Shown in pieces: positions 21,401-24,601 of a stretch of 64,000 bases of DNA. The notes under the pieces are model-generated. The model was not told where the DNA came from, did no database searches, and was given only the letters and a program-made list of their open reading frames with translations. The stretch lies in assembly GCA_958295985.1 (NCBI GenBank), contig OY282432.1:2107282-2171281 (forward strand). The letters run 5' to 3'. Origin of the DNA: an uncultured Candidatus Binatia bacterium. Its GTDB lineage: Bacteria; Desulfobacterota; Binatia; UBA9968; JAJDTQ01. Position 1 is the first letter of the stretch, and each line of letters opens with the position of its first letter. The position numbers and the translations under genes are program-made.

Positions 21401-22930
21401 GGGACGCCGACGGAGGGGTTGGCGCGCACGGAGTACAGGTGGACAGCCACGGACGCAGACGGAGACACGGCGGAGGTGCGGTTCTCGGTGAGGGTGCTGA
21501 GTGAGGCGGATGTGCAGCGGCGGCGTCTGCGGGCGGTGAACGCGGTGATCGTGCCGGAACTGTCTCGGGCGATGTGGAGCAGCGCGGTGGAGTCGGTGAC
21601 GGGGCGTCTGGGGCCGGAACGGCGAGAGGAGAGCGCCGATGTGTCCGGCAGCGTGGCGTCGGTGTTGGAGAAGCTGCGTGGACGTGGTCAGCGGCTGGAA
21701 GACAACGTGAGTTGGGATGAGTTGCTGGGTCTGGAACGGGGTCGGGGGAAGCTGTCGGAGGAGGGCAGCATCGACTGGAAGGAGTTGCTGGGAGGGACGT
21801 TGTTCACGGTTCGGCTGGGGACCGAGGGGGCTGGATCGGGCCTGGGTCTGTGGGCGGGGAGCGACTACCGGAAGCTGTCGGGAGGCAGGGCAGTGGAATG
21901 GGAGGGAGGTCTGTTCGGGGTTCATACGGGAGTGGACGTGGAGTGGGGATCGGGATTCGTGGGAGGAGTGGGAGCGTCTCGGTTCGACGGGGATGTGGAC
22001 TACACGGATCGGAGCGGTGGCGGGGAGGTTCGGGGAGAGCACCGGAGCGGGATGACCATCTTCCATCCGTACCTGGGGTGGTCGTCATCCGGGGGTTCTC
22101 AGGTGTGGGGGTCGTTGGGTTACGGGCAGGGGAAGGTGAAGATCCTGGACGGGGCAGCGGGCCGGGAGAGGAGCGACACGGAGTTCCGTGGGGGTGCGCT
22201 TGGGGGCAGCGTGCGGTTGTACACGGGGGCGGAAGGGACGGCGACGGTGGACCTGAAGGGAGAGGGACAGACGACGCGGATGAGCGTGGATGACAACGGG
22301 GAGTTGTTGGCGGGCTTGTCGGTGGGGACGCACCGGTTGCGGGTAGGGGTGGAGGGGAAGGGGCGGTTGATGTTGGAGGGCGGGGGTTCGCTGGAACCGT
22401 CCCTGGAGTTGGGAGTGCGTTGGGACGGTGGTGGCGGGGAGACGGGAGCGGGTTTGGAGTTGGGGAGTCGGGTGGGTTACGACCACCCGGAACTGGGGCT
22501 GAGTGTAGAGGCATCGGGTCGGGTGTTGCTGGCGCACGAGGGAGAGTCGCGGGAATGGGGCGTGGGCGGTTCCATCCGGCTGGACCCGGGTTCGGACGGA
22601 CGCGGCCTGTCCTTCAAGGTGAGTCCTGCATGGGGCAAGACGGACAGCGGGATGCAGCGGCTATGGGAAGACGGTCTGACGGGTGAGCGTAATCAGGGCG
22701 AGGGTCATGGGGCGCGGGTGGATGCGGAGTTGGGCTACGGTCTGAGCGCCTTCAATGGAGTGATGACCCCTTACGGCGGCATGGGGCTGTCGAGCGGCGA
22801 GCGCACCTACCGCATGGGCAGCCGCTTCGCCCTGGGTCCGTCCCTGACCCTGGACCTGGAAGGCGAACGCGGTGAGAGTTCCGGCGCCCCGGAATACGGC
22901 GTCAAGCTGAGCATGGACTTGACCTGGTAG
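2..22930 (+). CDS. Giant Calx-beta / putative-Ig repeat adhesin with C-terminal autotransporter-like barrel (5' end outside window)
   Basis: About 7,640 residues are visible and the N-terminus lies left of the window. The frame is open from base 2 and reads D-T-I-D-E-S-G, a normal repeat motif, so the first GTG (23) is only a GCG-to-GTG change inside a repeat, not a start. Order: Calx-beta-like modules (to about 9490), one putative-Ig module (about 9510-9780), more Calx-beta modules (about 9830-17980), twelve cadherin/putative-Ig modules (18016-21490) with DADGD acidic motifs, then a helical linker and a roughly 370-residue beta-strand domain ending in Trp, as expected for BAM-inserted barrels. 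Acidic DDDD and DxDGD motifs suggest Ca2+ binding. The only cysteines seen are one pair near 21060-21120. By family this is probably a surface-exposed adhesin or biofilm protein; ligand unknown. It is convergent with the MFS gene, 66 bp away. Confidence 0.85.
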   Translation, partial: DTIDESGVGNASTVTATLDRSSSEAVTLTVAATAGANAAAGDFSLSSTKTLTIASGQTASTGVVTVTANDDTTDEPDETVTVSATVSGDSGVAAPTAVTLTIADDDDAPAVTLALAATAIAEDGGTTTVSATLSHPSSAATTVTVTAVSGFYTADSDATVVIAAGETANASDSVTVTAVNDDVDNIGDRSVTVTGTASNAQAAADSETVTVTGASLTLTDDEATPTVTLSLSEPDPSKPDTIAESGAGNTSTVTAALDRASSEAVTLTVAATAGTNAAAGDFTLSSTKTLTIASGETASTGAVTVTAADNATDGPDKSVTVSATVSGDSGVAAPASVTLTIEDDDAAPAVTLALADGAIAENGGTTTVTATLSHASSAATTVTVTALEGAYTVDSTDATIVIAAGATANVSDTATVTAVDDAIDNVGDRSVTVTGTAANAQAAADSETLTVNGASLTLTDDEATPTVTLALSEPDAAKPDTIDESGAGNSSTVTATLDRASSEAVTLTVAATAGTNAQSGDFTLSSTKTLTIAAGETASTGVVTVTAVADTTDSPDKSVTVSATVSGASGVAAPAAATLTIADDDDAPAATLKVADSAIAESGGATTVSATLSHASSAATTVTVTALEGAYTVGSDATIVIAAGETANASDGVTVTAVDDAIDNVGDRSVTVTGTAANAQAAANSQTVTVNGASLTLSDDEATPVATLALSEPDSAKPDTIDESGAGNASTVTATLDRSSSEAVTLTVAATAGANAGAGDFTLSNAKTLTIAAGETASTGTVTVTAVADTTDSPDKEVTVSATVSGASGVVAPASKTLTIADDDDAPAVTLALAATAIAEDGGTTTVTATLSHPSSAATTVTVAGVTGFYTVGADATITIPAGETANGSDTATVTAVNDAIDNVGNRSVTVTGTAANAQAAADSETVTVNGASLTLTDDEATPVATLALSEPDPSKPDTIAESGAGNASTVTATLDRSSSEAVTLTVAATAGTNAQSGDFTLSSTKTLTIAAGETASTGAVTVTAVADTTDSPDKSVTVSATVSGASGVAAPTAATLTIADDDAAPTVALKVASSAIPENGGTTTVSATLSHASSADTTVTVTALAGAYTVGADTTITIAAGETANASDSVTIAAVDDVIDNVVNRSVTVTGTAANAQATADSQTLTVTGASLTLTDDEATPVVTLVLSEPDPSKPDTIDESGAGNTSTVTAALDRASSEAVTLTVAATAGTNAAAGDFSLSSTKTLTIAAGETASTGTVTVTAADNATDGPDKSVTVSATVSGDSGVAAPASVTLTIEDDDAAPAVTLALADGAIAEDGGTTTVTATLSHASSAATTVTVTALEGAYTVDSPDATIVIAAGATANVSDTATVTAVDDAIDNVGDRSVTVTGTAANAQATADSQTLTVTGASLTLTDDEATPTVTLSLSEPDPSKPDTINESGSGNASTVTATLNRSSSEAVTLTVAASAGANAGVGDFALSNAKTLTIAAGQTASTGVVTVTANDNTVDAPDKSVTVSATVSGASGVAAPAAATLTIADNDAAPTATLTVADSSIAEDGGTTTVSATLSHASSAATTITVTALEGAYTVGTDTTVVIAAGNTSNATDTATIAAVDDDVDNIGDRSVTVTGTAVNAQAAADSETVTVTGASLTLTDDEATPTATLALSEPDAAKPDTIDESGAGNSSTVTATLNRASSEAVTLTVAASAGTNAGAGDFALSNAKTLTIAAGQTASTGVVTVTANDNAKDGPDKSVTVSATASGGGVSDPASKTLTIADDDGAPTVTLALAAAAIAEDGGTTTVSATLSHPSSAATTVTVTAVSGLYTVGADATIVIAAGSTANATDTVTVSAVDDDVDNIGDRSVTVSGTAANARAAADSRTVTVTGASLTLTDDEATPTATLALSEPDTAQPDTIDESGAGNSSTVTATLDRASSAAVTLTVAATAGTNAGAGDFTLSNAKTLTIAAGQTASTGVVTVTANDNAKDEPDKSVTVSATVSGASGVAAPAAATLTIADNDAAPAATLAVADSAIAENGGTTTVTATLSHPSSAATTVTVTGVTGFYTAGSDATIVIAAGSTSNATDSVTVTAVNDAIDNVGDRSVTVTGTAANAQAAADSETVTVTGASLTLTDDEATPTVTLALSEPDAAKPDTIDESGAGNSSTVTATLNRASSEAVTLTVAASAGTNAGAGDFALSNAKTLTIAAGQTASTGVVTVTANDNTVDAPDKSVTVSATVSGASGVAAPTAATLTIADDDAAPTVTLVLSPPTIDESGTTTRAAVTATLSHPSSRATTLTVSASAGANAADGDFSLSAAKTLTVAAGATTSTGTVTVSANDDARDAPDRSVTVTATVANGQGFADNPVAVTLTIRDDDGKPTATLVLSSSSISENGGKATVTATLNRASSQATTLTVSATAGANAADGDFTLSSPATLTVAAGETASTGTATIAAANDSTDAPNRSVRVSGSASNAQGVTDPLALTLTIEDDDAAPGATLTLSPSSVSENGGVSTVTARLSHPSSAATTVTVTGVSDFYTVGSDATIVIAAGQTANATDTATITAVNDDMDNVGDRSVTVTGAASNDQGVGAVTGPSLTLTDDEATPTATLALSSSSVSESGGVATVTASLNRASSAAVTLTVAASGSGFTLSSAKTLTVASGQTASTGVVTVTAVADTTDSPDKSVTVSATVSGTSGVAAPTAATLTLRDDDAAPTVELALAAAAIAEDGGTTTVSATLSHPSSAVTTVTVTGVSDFYTVGSDATVVIAASETSNTSDTAAVAAVDDDVDNIGDRSVTVTGTATNDQGVGAVTGPSLTLTDDEATPMATLVLSSSSISESGGVATVTASLNRASSAAVTLTVAAAAGANAASDDFTQTGTTLTVAAGQTASTGTVTVTAESDTTDGPDKSVTVSATASGGGGVSDPASTTLTIADDDAAPTVSISSPSVTEGASDATATLTFAVTLSAASGKEVTVAYAEGTGGTATAGTDYTALAAGTLTFAAGATSGTVSVTVTGDAVDEPNETVKVALSGPTNATLGTAEGTGTITDDDDAPSVTLALSSSSISENGGAATVTATLSHASSAATTVTVAASAGAHTVAADFKQTGTALTVAAGSTASSGTVTIAAVDNDEDAAHDKSVRVSATAANGQGVAGNPAPLTLAIMDDDVDLKPSFGDDTIANRRWTTSTVVPRLELPEATGGDGTLTYTLSPAVPSWLSRSGFFVTGTTPDEEVAQVDYTWTVRDEDGDEDSLTFSIRVTTEALPPGDSTNGDGRTVNRPPFLSLSSPRVSEGAAGSTATLTYTLTLSKAGTRTVTVSYADAGTGTATAGTDYTALAPGTLTVAPGVTSATISVTVTGDGIDEPDETVTVEMSMPVNAQYLTSDATATGTITDDDAAPTVELALSHSSISENGGAATVTATLSHPSSAATTVTVTGVTGFYAAGSDATIVIAAGETANASDTATIDAVNNTTDEPDRTTTVTATVANDVGTGSVTGASLTLRDDDDAPTVALSLSPSSISENGGVSTVSATLSHPSSAATTVTVTAVSDFYTVGSDATVVIAAGQTANATDTATITAVDDAIDNVANRSVTVTGTASNAQAAADSLTVTGASLTLTDDEATPTATLALSSSSISESGGVATVTASLNRASSAAVTLTVAATAGTNAGVGDFTLSNARTLTIASGQTASAGAVTVAAVSDTTDGPDKSVTVSAAVSGASGVAAPTAATLTIADDDAAPTVALSLAAVAIAEDGGTTTVSATLSHPSSAATTVTVTGVSDFYTVGSDATVVIAAGSTANATDTATIAAADDDVDNIGDRSVTVTGTAANAQAAADSQTVAVTGASLTLTDDEATPTVTLALSEPDAAKPDTIDESGAGNSSTVTATLNRASSEAVTLTVAASAGTNAGAGDFALSNAKTLTIAAGQTASTGVVTVTANDNTVDAPDKSVTVSATVSGASGVAAPTAATLTIEDDDAAPTATLKVADSSIAEDGGTTTVSATLSHASSAATTITVTALEGAYTVGADATVVIAAGETANATDTATVAAVDDDVDNVGNRSVTVTGTAANAQAAADSQTLTVTGAPLTLTDNEATPTATLSLSEPDPSEPDTIDESGAGNSSTVTASLNRASSAAVTLTVSATGAGFTLSSAKTLTIASGQTASTGVVTVTAVADTTDEPDKSVTVSAAASGGGVAAPASKTLTIADDDDAPGVTLALAATAIAEDGGTTTVSAKLTHPSSAATTITVTALEGAYTVGADATIVIAAGSTANATDTATIAAADDDVDNIGDRSVTVTGTASNDQGVGAVTGPSLTLTDDEATPTATLVLSSPTISESGGVATVTASLNRASSAAVTLTVSATGAGFTLSSAKTLTIASGETASAGTVTVAALADTTDAPDKSVTVSATASGGGVSAPESKTLTITDDDDAPTVKLALGSSSIRENGGSTTVTATLSHPSSAATTVTVTGVRGFYTVGSDATIVIAAGQTSNATDTAGIAAVNDDVDNVGDRSVTVTGTASNDQGVGAVTGPSLTLMDDEAAPTATLVLSSPTISESGGVATVTATLSGESSAAVTLTVSATGAGFTLSSAKTLTIASGETASTGTVTVAAVADTTDAPDKSVTVSATVSGGGVSDPAGKTLTITDDDDAPTVKLALASSSIPENGGTTTVSATLSHPSSAATTVTVTAVSDFYTVGSDAAIVIAAGATSNATDTATVAAVNDDVDNIGDRSVTVTGTASNDQGVGAVTGPSLTLMDDEATPAATLALSSSTISETGGVATVTASLNRMSSAAVTLTVSASAGTNAAATDFTQTGTTLTIASGRTASTGTVTVTAESDTTDGPDKSVTVSATASGGGVSAPTSKTLTIADDDDVPTVKLALGSSSIPENGGSTTVTATLSHPSSAATTVTVTAVTGLYTVGSDATIVIAAGATSRASDTATIAAVNDDVDNVGNRSVTVAGSARNDQGIGAVTGAVLTLTDNEDTPTATLVLSSSSISESGGVATVTATLSGESSAAVTLTVSATGAGFALSSAKTLTIPSGQTASTGTVTVSAESDTTDGPDKSVTVSATASGGGVSDPAGKTLTITDDDDAPTVKLALGSSSIPESGGTTTVTATLSHPSSAATTVTVTGVTGFYTVGSDATIVIAAGATSNATDTAAIAAVSDDVDNVGDRTVTVTGTASNDQGVGTVTGASLTLTDDEGPPTATLVLSSSSISESGGKTTVTAMLSGESSAAVTLTVSASAGTNASATDFTQTGTTLTIASGQTASTGTVTVSAESDTTDGPDKSVTVSATASGGDVSDPASKTLTITDDDDAPSVSISSPGVTEGAVGSTAALTFDVTLSAVSGKRVTVGYAEGTGGTATAGTDYTALSAGTLTFAAGETSRTLDVTVTGDGTDEPDETVKVVLSGPVNATVSSTAGTGTGTIRDDDGAPSVTLALSSSSISEDGGTTTVTATLSHASSAATTVTVTGVTGAYTVGSDATITIAAGETANTADTVTITAVNDAVDNVVNRTAMVTGTAENSQGVGEVTGASLTLTDDEGAPTATLVLSPATINEFDGTNPGSSTVTATLNPASSKAVTLTVSATAGTNAAAGDFSLSSTKTLTIAAGATASTGTVTVTAVNNAVNAPNKEVTVSASVSGDSGVAAPASATLTIEDDDAGPTVTLSVTDSSISEDGGTTTVRARLSHASSAATTVTVTGVPGAYTVGSDATITIAAGETANALDTATINAVDDTIDNAVNRTVTVTGTAQNSQGVGVVRGASLTLTDAGGAPTATLTLSPATIDEHDGTNVGSATVTAKLNRVSSKAVTLTVAATAGTNAAAGDFSLSSTKTLTIAAGATTSTGTVTVTAVNNAVDAPDKEVTVSAVVSGDSGVAAPVSVTLTIEDDEAAPGVTLVVAEASIPEDGGTTVSAVLSHASSAATTITVTAVTGAYTVGSDATITIAAGETTDALDSVTIAAVDDGLDNVGDRSVMVTGTARNSQGVGEVRGAALTITEGTLRDPGEDDEAPTFDPDTFAAQRYLQNSTIGRVSLPAATGGDGTLTYTLRGPEGRSGLRLPAGIVYRAPSAGAGTGGRLSGTPTEVAAEATYTLTATDADGDTGALTFTIVVKPDLRPSFEVTVADQEWIEDESITAVRLPAAVGGNGRLSYRLTPALPNGVTRDPSTQVLTGTPTEESSRTEYRWTATDADGDTAALTFAITVKPDLRPVFEATVADQEWIEDESITAVRLPAAVGGNGRLSYRLTPALPNGVTRDPATQVLTGTPTEESSRTEYTWTATDADGDTAALTFAITVKPDLRPSFEVTVADQEWIEDESITPVRLPAAVGGNGRLSYRLTPALPNGVTRDPSTHVLTGTPTEESSRTEYTWTATDADGDTAALTFAITVKPDLRPSFEATVADQEWIEGESITAVRLPAAVGGNGRLSYTLTPALPSGVTRDPSTQVLTGTPTEESSRREYTWTATDADGDTAALTFAITVKPDLRPSFEATVADQEWIEGESITAVRLPAAVGGNGRLSYSLTPALPNGVTRDPSTHVLTGTPTEESSRTEYRWTATDADGDTAALTFAITVKPDLRPVFEATVADQEWIEDESITAVRLPAASGGNGTLSYRLTPALPSGVTRDPSTQMLTGTPTKESSRTEYTWTATDADGDTAALTFAITVEPDLMPVFETTVADQEWIEDESITAVSLPAASGGNGTLSYTLTPALPSGVTQDPATQVLTGTPTEESSRTEYTWTATDADGDTAALTFAITVKPDLRPVFEATVADQEWIEGESITAVSLPAASGGNGTLSYTLTPALPGGVTRDPTTQVLTGTPTEEWSRTEYTWTATDADGDTAALTFAITVKPDLMPVFETTVADQEWTEAESITAVSLPAASGGNGTLSYTLTPALPSGVTQDPATQVLTGTPTEEWSRTEYTWTATDADGDTAALTFAITVKPDLRPVFEVTVADQEWVEDESITPVRLPAASGGDGTLTYELSGPAAAPSGDITRTPLPSGLTLPSRVPLPSGILYVAPGRPEVCRDQRGDAGNVDMSAAGGGTLCGTPREAAVERLYTLTATDADGDTAALTFTILVAPDLRPGFEGTVADQEWIEGESITAVRLPAASGGNGTLSYRLTPALPGGVTRDSATQVLTGTPTEGLARTEYRWTATDADGDTAEVRFSVRVLSEADVQRRRLRAVNAVIVPELSRAMWSSAVESVTGRLGPERREESADVSGSVASVLEKLRGRGQRLEDNVSWDELLGLERGRGKLSEEGSIDWKELLGGTLFTVRLGTEGAGSGLGLWAGSDYRKLSGGRAVEWEGGLFGVHTGVDVEWGSGFVGGVGASRFDGDVDYTDRSGGGEVRGEHRSGMTIFHPYLGWSSSGGSQVWGSLGYGQGKVKILDGAAGRERSDTEFRGGALGGSVRLYTGAEGTATVDLKGEGQTTRMSVDDNGELLAGLSVGTHRLRVGVEGKGRLMLEGGGSLEPSLELGVRWDGGGGETGAGLELGSRVGYDHPELGLSVEASGRVLLAHEGESREWGVGGSIRLDPGSDGRGLSFKVSPAWGKTDSGMQRLWEDGLTGERNQGEGHGARVDAELGYGLSAFNGVMTPYGGMGLSSGERTYRMGSRFALGPSLTLDLEGERGESSGAPEYGVKLSMDLTW
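9500..9830 (+). repeat. Isolated putative-Ig module between two Calx-beta blocks
   Basis: One cadherin/putative-Ig-like module (motifs LPEATGGDGTLTYTLSP and TWTVRDEDGDEDSLTF) is followed by a Pro/Gly/Asp linker before Calx-beta modules resume at about 9830. Elsewhere in this gene such modules occur only in the tail next to the barrel, so this copy sits in an unusual place. Confidence 0.65.
9830..17990 (+). repeat. Second Calx-beta-like repeat block of adhesin 1
   Basis: More modules of 110-120 residues. Canonical Calx-beta copies with TATAGTDYTAL lie at about 9840-10180 and 15950-16280, and shorter glycine-rich variants (SATGAGFTLSSAKTL) are common between about 12,400 and 15,200. Copies differ from one another more than the 720-bp units of adhesin 2. 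Confidence 0.8.
18016..21490 (+). repeat. 276-bp putative-Ig tail array of adhesin 1 (12 modules)
   Basis: After a diverged first module (18016), units with the motif ADQEW start near 18331, 18607, 18883, 19159, 19435, 19711, 19987, 20263 and 20539, an exact 276-bp (92-residue) period. Then come a longer variant with two cysteines (20815) and a final unit (21229). Each unit ends with TATDADGDTA. The family resemblance is to bacterial cadherin-like/putative-Ig (He_PIG) domains. Confidence 0.85.
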
Positions 22931-22950
22931 GCCCGGCCCGTTCCTTGCAG
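21220..22950 (+). repeat. Long direct repeat, copy A (adhesin 3' end and barrel)
   Basis: This segment matches 51749-53479 without any indel (constant offset 30,529 bp). It covers the last putative-Ig module, the linker, the barrel and about 20 bases past the stop. By eye there are about 17 substitutions across the linker and barrel, 10 of them changing an amino acid. Weaker similarity continues to the stop codon of the convergent neighbour in both places. Confidence 0.85.
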
Positions 22951-22996
22951 GCCCTGCGCCTGTGCCGGTCCTTGCAGCGGACCCTGACCCGGTTTC

Positions 22997-24472
22997 TCAG
23001 CCGCGGTCTTCCATCCCGACAGTCGTTCGCGCCCTCCCGACGAGCGAGAACGCCAGCGCCACCATGCCGAGGGCGGCCGCGGTGGTGTAGGCGGTGCGGT
23101 ATCCCTGCATGAAGGCCGCCAGGAGCCGGGGATCGTCTGCGAGCTTCAAGGTCGTGAGGTCCCGTGGTACGGCGCCATGGGCGGCCGCCAGCAGCCTTCT
23201 GCTGACGACGGCGGTGGCCGTGGCCGTCCCCACCGAGCGTCCCACGCTGCGCACGATGGAGATGAAGGAGGAGGCAACCCCCAGCCGATGGGGCGGCGCC
23301 GAACTGATGAGGGAGTTGTTGTTGGGGGTCTGAAAGAGCCCGATGCCGACCCCGAGAAGGGCCAGTCGGGGAATGATCTCCGCGGGACCGGAATCGTCGC
23401 CGAGCAGGCTCAGGGCGTAGGAAGCGACGGCCACTACCGCGGCTCCGGCAGCCGCGGGCAAGGTCGTGCCCACGCGGTCGGACACCCAGCCGCTCAACGG
23501 CGAGACTACTGCCAGGACCAGTGCGGTGGAAGCCATCAGGCTGCCGGCCTCGAGAGGATCCCTGCCCAGGGCGAACTGGAGCAGGAAGGGCATCATCAAC
23601 TCGTTGATGCTGAGGGCGATGAAGGTGGCCAGGCGCGCGACGTTGCCGGCGGCAAAGGGTACGACCCGGAACAGCCCGAGGTCGAGGATGGGGTGGCGGC
23701 AGGTCGCTTCCCGCCAGATGAAGCAGCCCAGGAAAGCGGCGCTCGGCAGAAGTCCCCAATAACCCAGCGCGCCGCTGGTGATCCCCAACAGCAGGAAGGA
23801 GAGTCCGAGGGCGAAGAGACCCGCTCCGGCGAAGTCGAAGGGTTCCTTCCGTGGTTGCCGGCGAGGGTTCCTGTCGTCGAGCAGGAGGAAGCGGGCGGTG
23901 GCAAGGCCGAGGAAGGACAGGGCGCCGGAGACGAAGAAGATGAAGCGCCATCCCAGGGTGAAGGTGATCAGTCCGCCCACCACCGGCCCGAGGGTAAAGC
24001 CGAGGGCGGCCACGAGGCCGCCGGACAGGCCCATGGCGCGGCCGCGGTCGCGGCCGGTGAAGAGGGAGGCGGTCAAGGCGAAGGTGTTGGTCATCATCAG
24101 GGCGCTGCCCACTGCCTGCAGCAACCGGCAGCCGATCAGTTGAACCGGTCCCTGGGACAGGCCGGCCAGGACCGAGGCCGCGCCGTAGATCAGAAAGCCC
24201 GCGCAGAAGGTCCGCTTGCGGCCGATGAGGTCCGACAGCCTGCCGCAGGGCAGGTACAGGGCTCCCGTCACCAGGGCGTGAACGAAGACGATCCAGCCGC
24301 CGAAAGTGATATCCGTGCCGAACTCGGTTATGATGACGGGCAGGCTTATGGTAAGGAGGCCGACATCGGTGGTGGCGATGAAGACGGCGACCACCACCAC
24401 CCAGAGGGCCCACCAACGGTGGTTGGGGCCGAAGATGCGGTTGTCGATGAAGCCTCTGAGCCAGGGTGTCAT
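22997..24472 (-). CDS. DHA2-type MFS drug/solute exporter
   Basis: A 491-residue inner-membrane protein with many hydrophobic helices, in the usual size range of 14-helix DHA2 (EmrB/QacA-like) proton antiporters. Motif A appears as GRLSDLIGRKR near residue 77, and the antiporter motif C region as GFTLGPVVGG near residue 157. A large soluble C-terminal segment is absent. By family it would export a drug-like or aromatic compound using the proton gradient. It is divergent from the HpaB-family gene (129-bp gap), which suggests the two share regulation and perhaps a substrate. No strong Shine-Dalgarno precedes the ATG. The 3' end faces adhesin 1. Substrate is not determinable from sequence. Confidence 0.85.
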   Translation of the reverse strand: MTPWLRGFIDNRIFGPNHRWWALWVVVVAVFIATTDVGLLTISLPVIITEFGTDITFGGWIVFVHALVTGALYLPCGRLSDLIGRKRTFCAGFLIYGAASVLAGLSQGPVQLIGCRLLQAVGSALMMTNTFALTASLFTGRDRGRAMGLSGGLVAALGFTLGPVVGGLITFTLGWRFIFFVSGALSFLGLATARFLLLDDRNPRRQPRKEPFDFAGAGLFALGLSFLLLGITSGALGYWGLLPSAAFLGCFIWREATCRHPILDLGLFRVVPFAAGNVARLATFIALSINELMMPFLLQFALGRDPLEAGSLMASTALVLAVVSPLSGWVSDRVGTTLPAAAGAAVVAVASYALSLLGDDSGPAEIIPRLALLGVGIGLFQTPNNNSLISSAPPHRLGVASSFISIVRSVGRSVGTATATAVVSRRLLAAAHGAVPRDLTTLKLADDPRLLAAFMQGYRTAYTTAAALGMVALAFSLVGRARTTVGMEDRG

Positions 24473-24587
24473 GACGCGTGGACCGGGAACCGACGTGGAT
24501 CCGTCCCCTCCTTCTTAGCGGCTTCTCGTGCCGCCCGAAAACGATCGGAAGGATTCGCGCCCGAGGCAGTCTCGGCGGCGTCCCGGC

Positions 24588-24593
24588 AGGAGG
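24588..24593 (+). promoter_or_regulatory. Shine-Dalgarno fixing the HpaB-family start
   Basis: AGGAGG lies 8 nt before the ATG at 24602. The open frame extends far upstream, antisense to the MFS gene, so this site is what fixes the true start. Confidence 0.8.
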
Positions 24594-24601
24594 TCTGGGT
24601 T

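Noticed and set aside
22967..22983. GGTCC-7 nt-GGACC hairpin as terminator after adhesin 1
   Set aside because: Only five base pairs with no T-tract, and the equivalent stem is broken in the adhesin 2 tail.
23177..24601. Long N-terminal extension of the HpaB-family gene
   Set aside because: This part is antisense to the MFS gene and has no domain. The ATG at 24602 has a strong ribosome site and begins the family's N-terminal motif.
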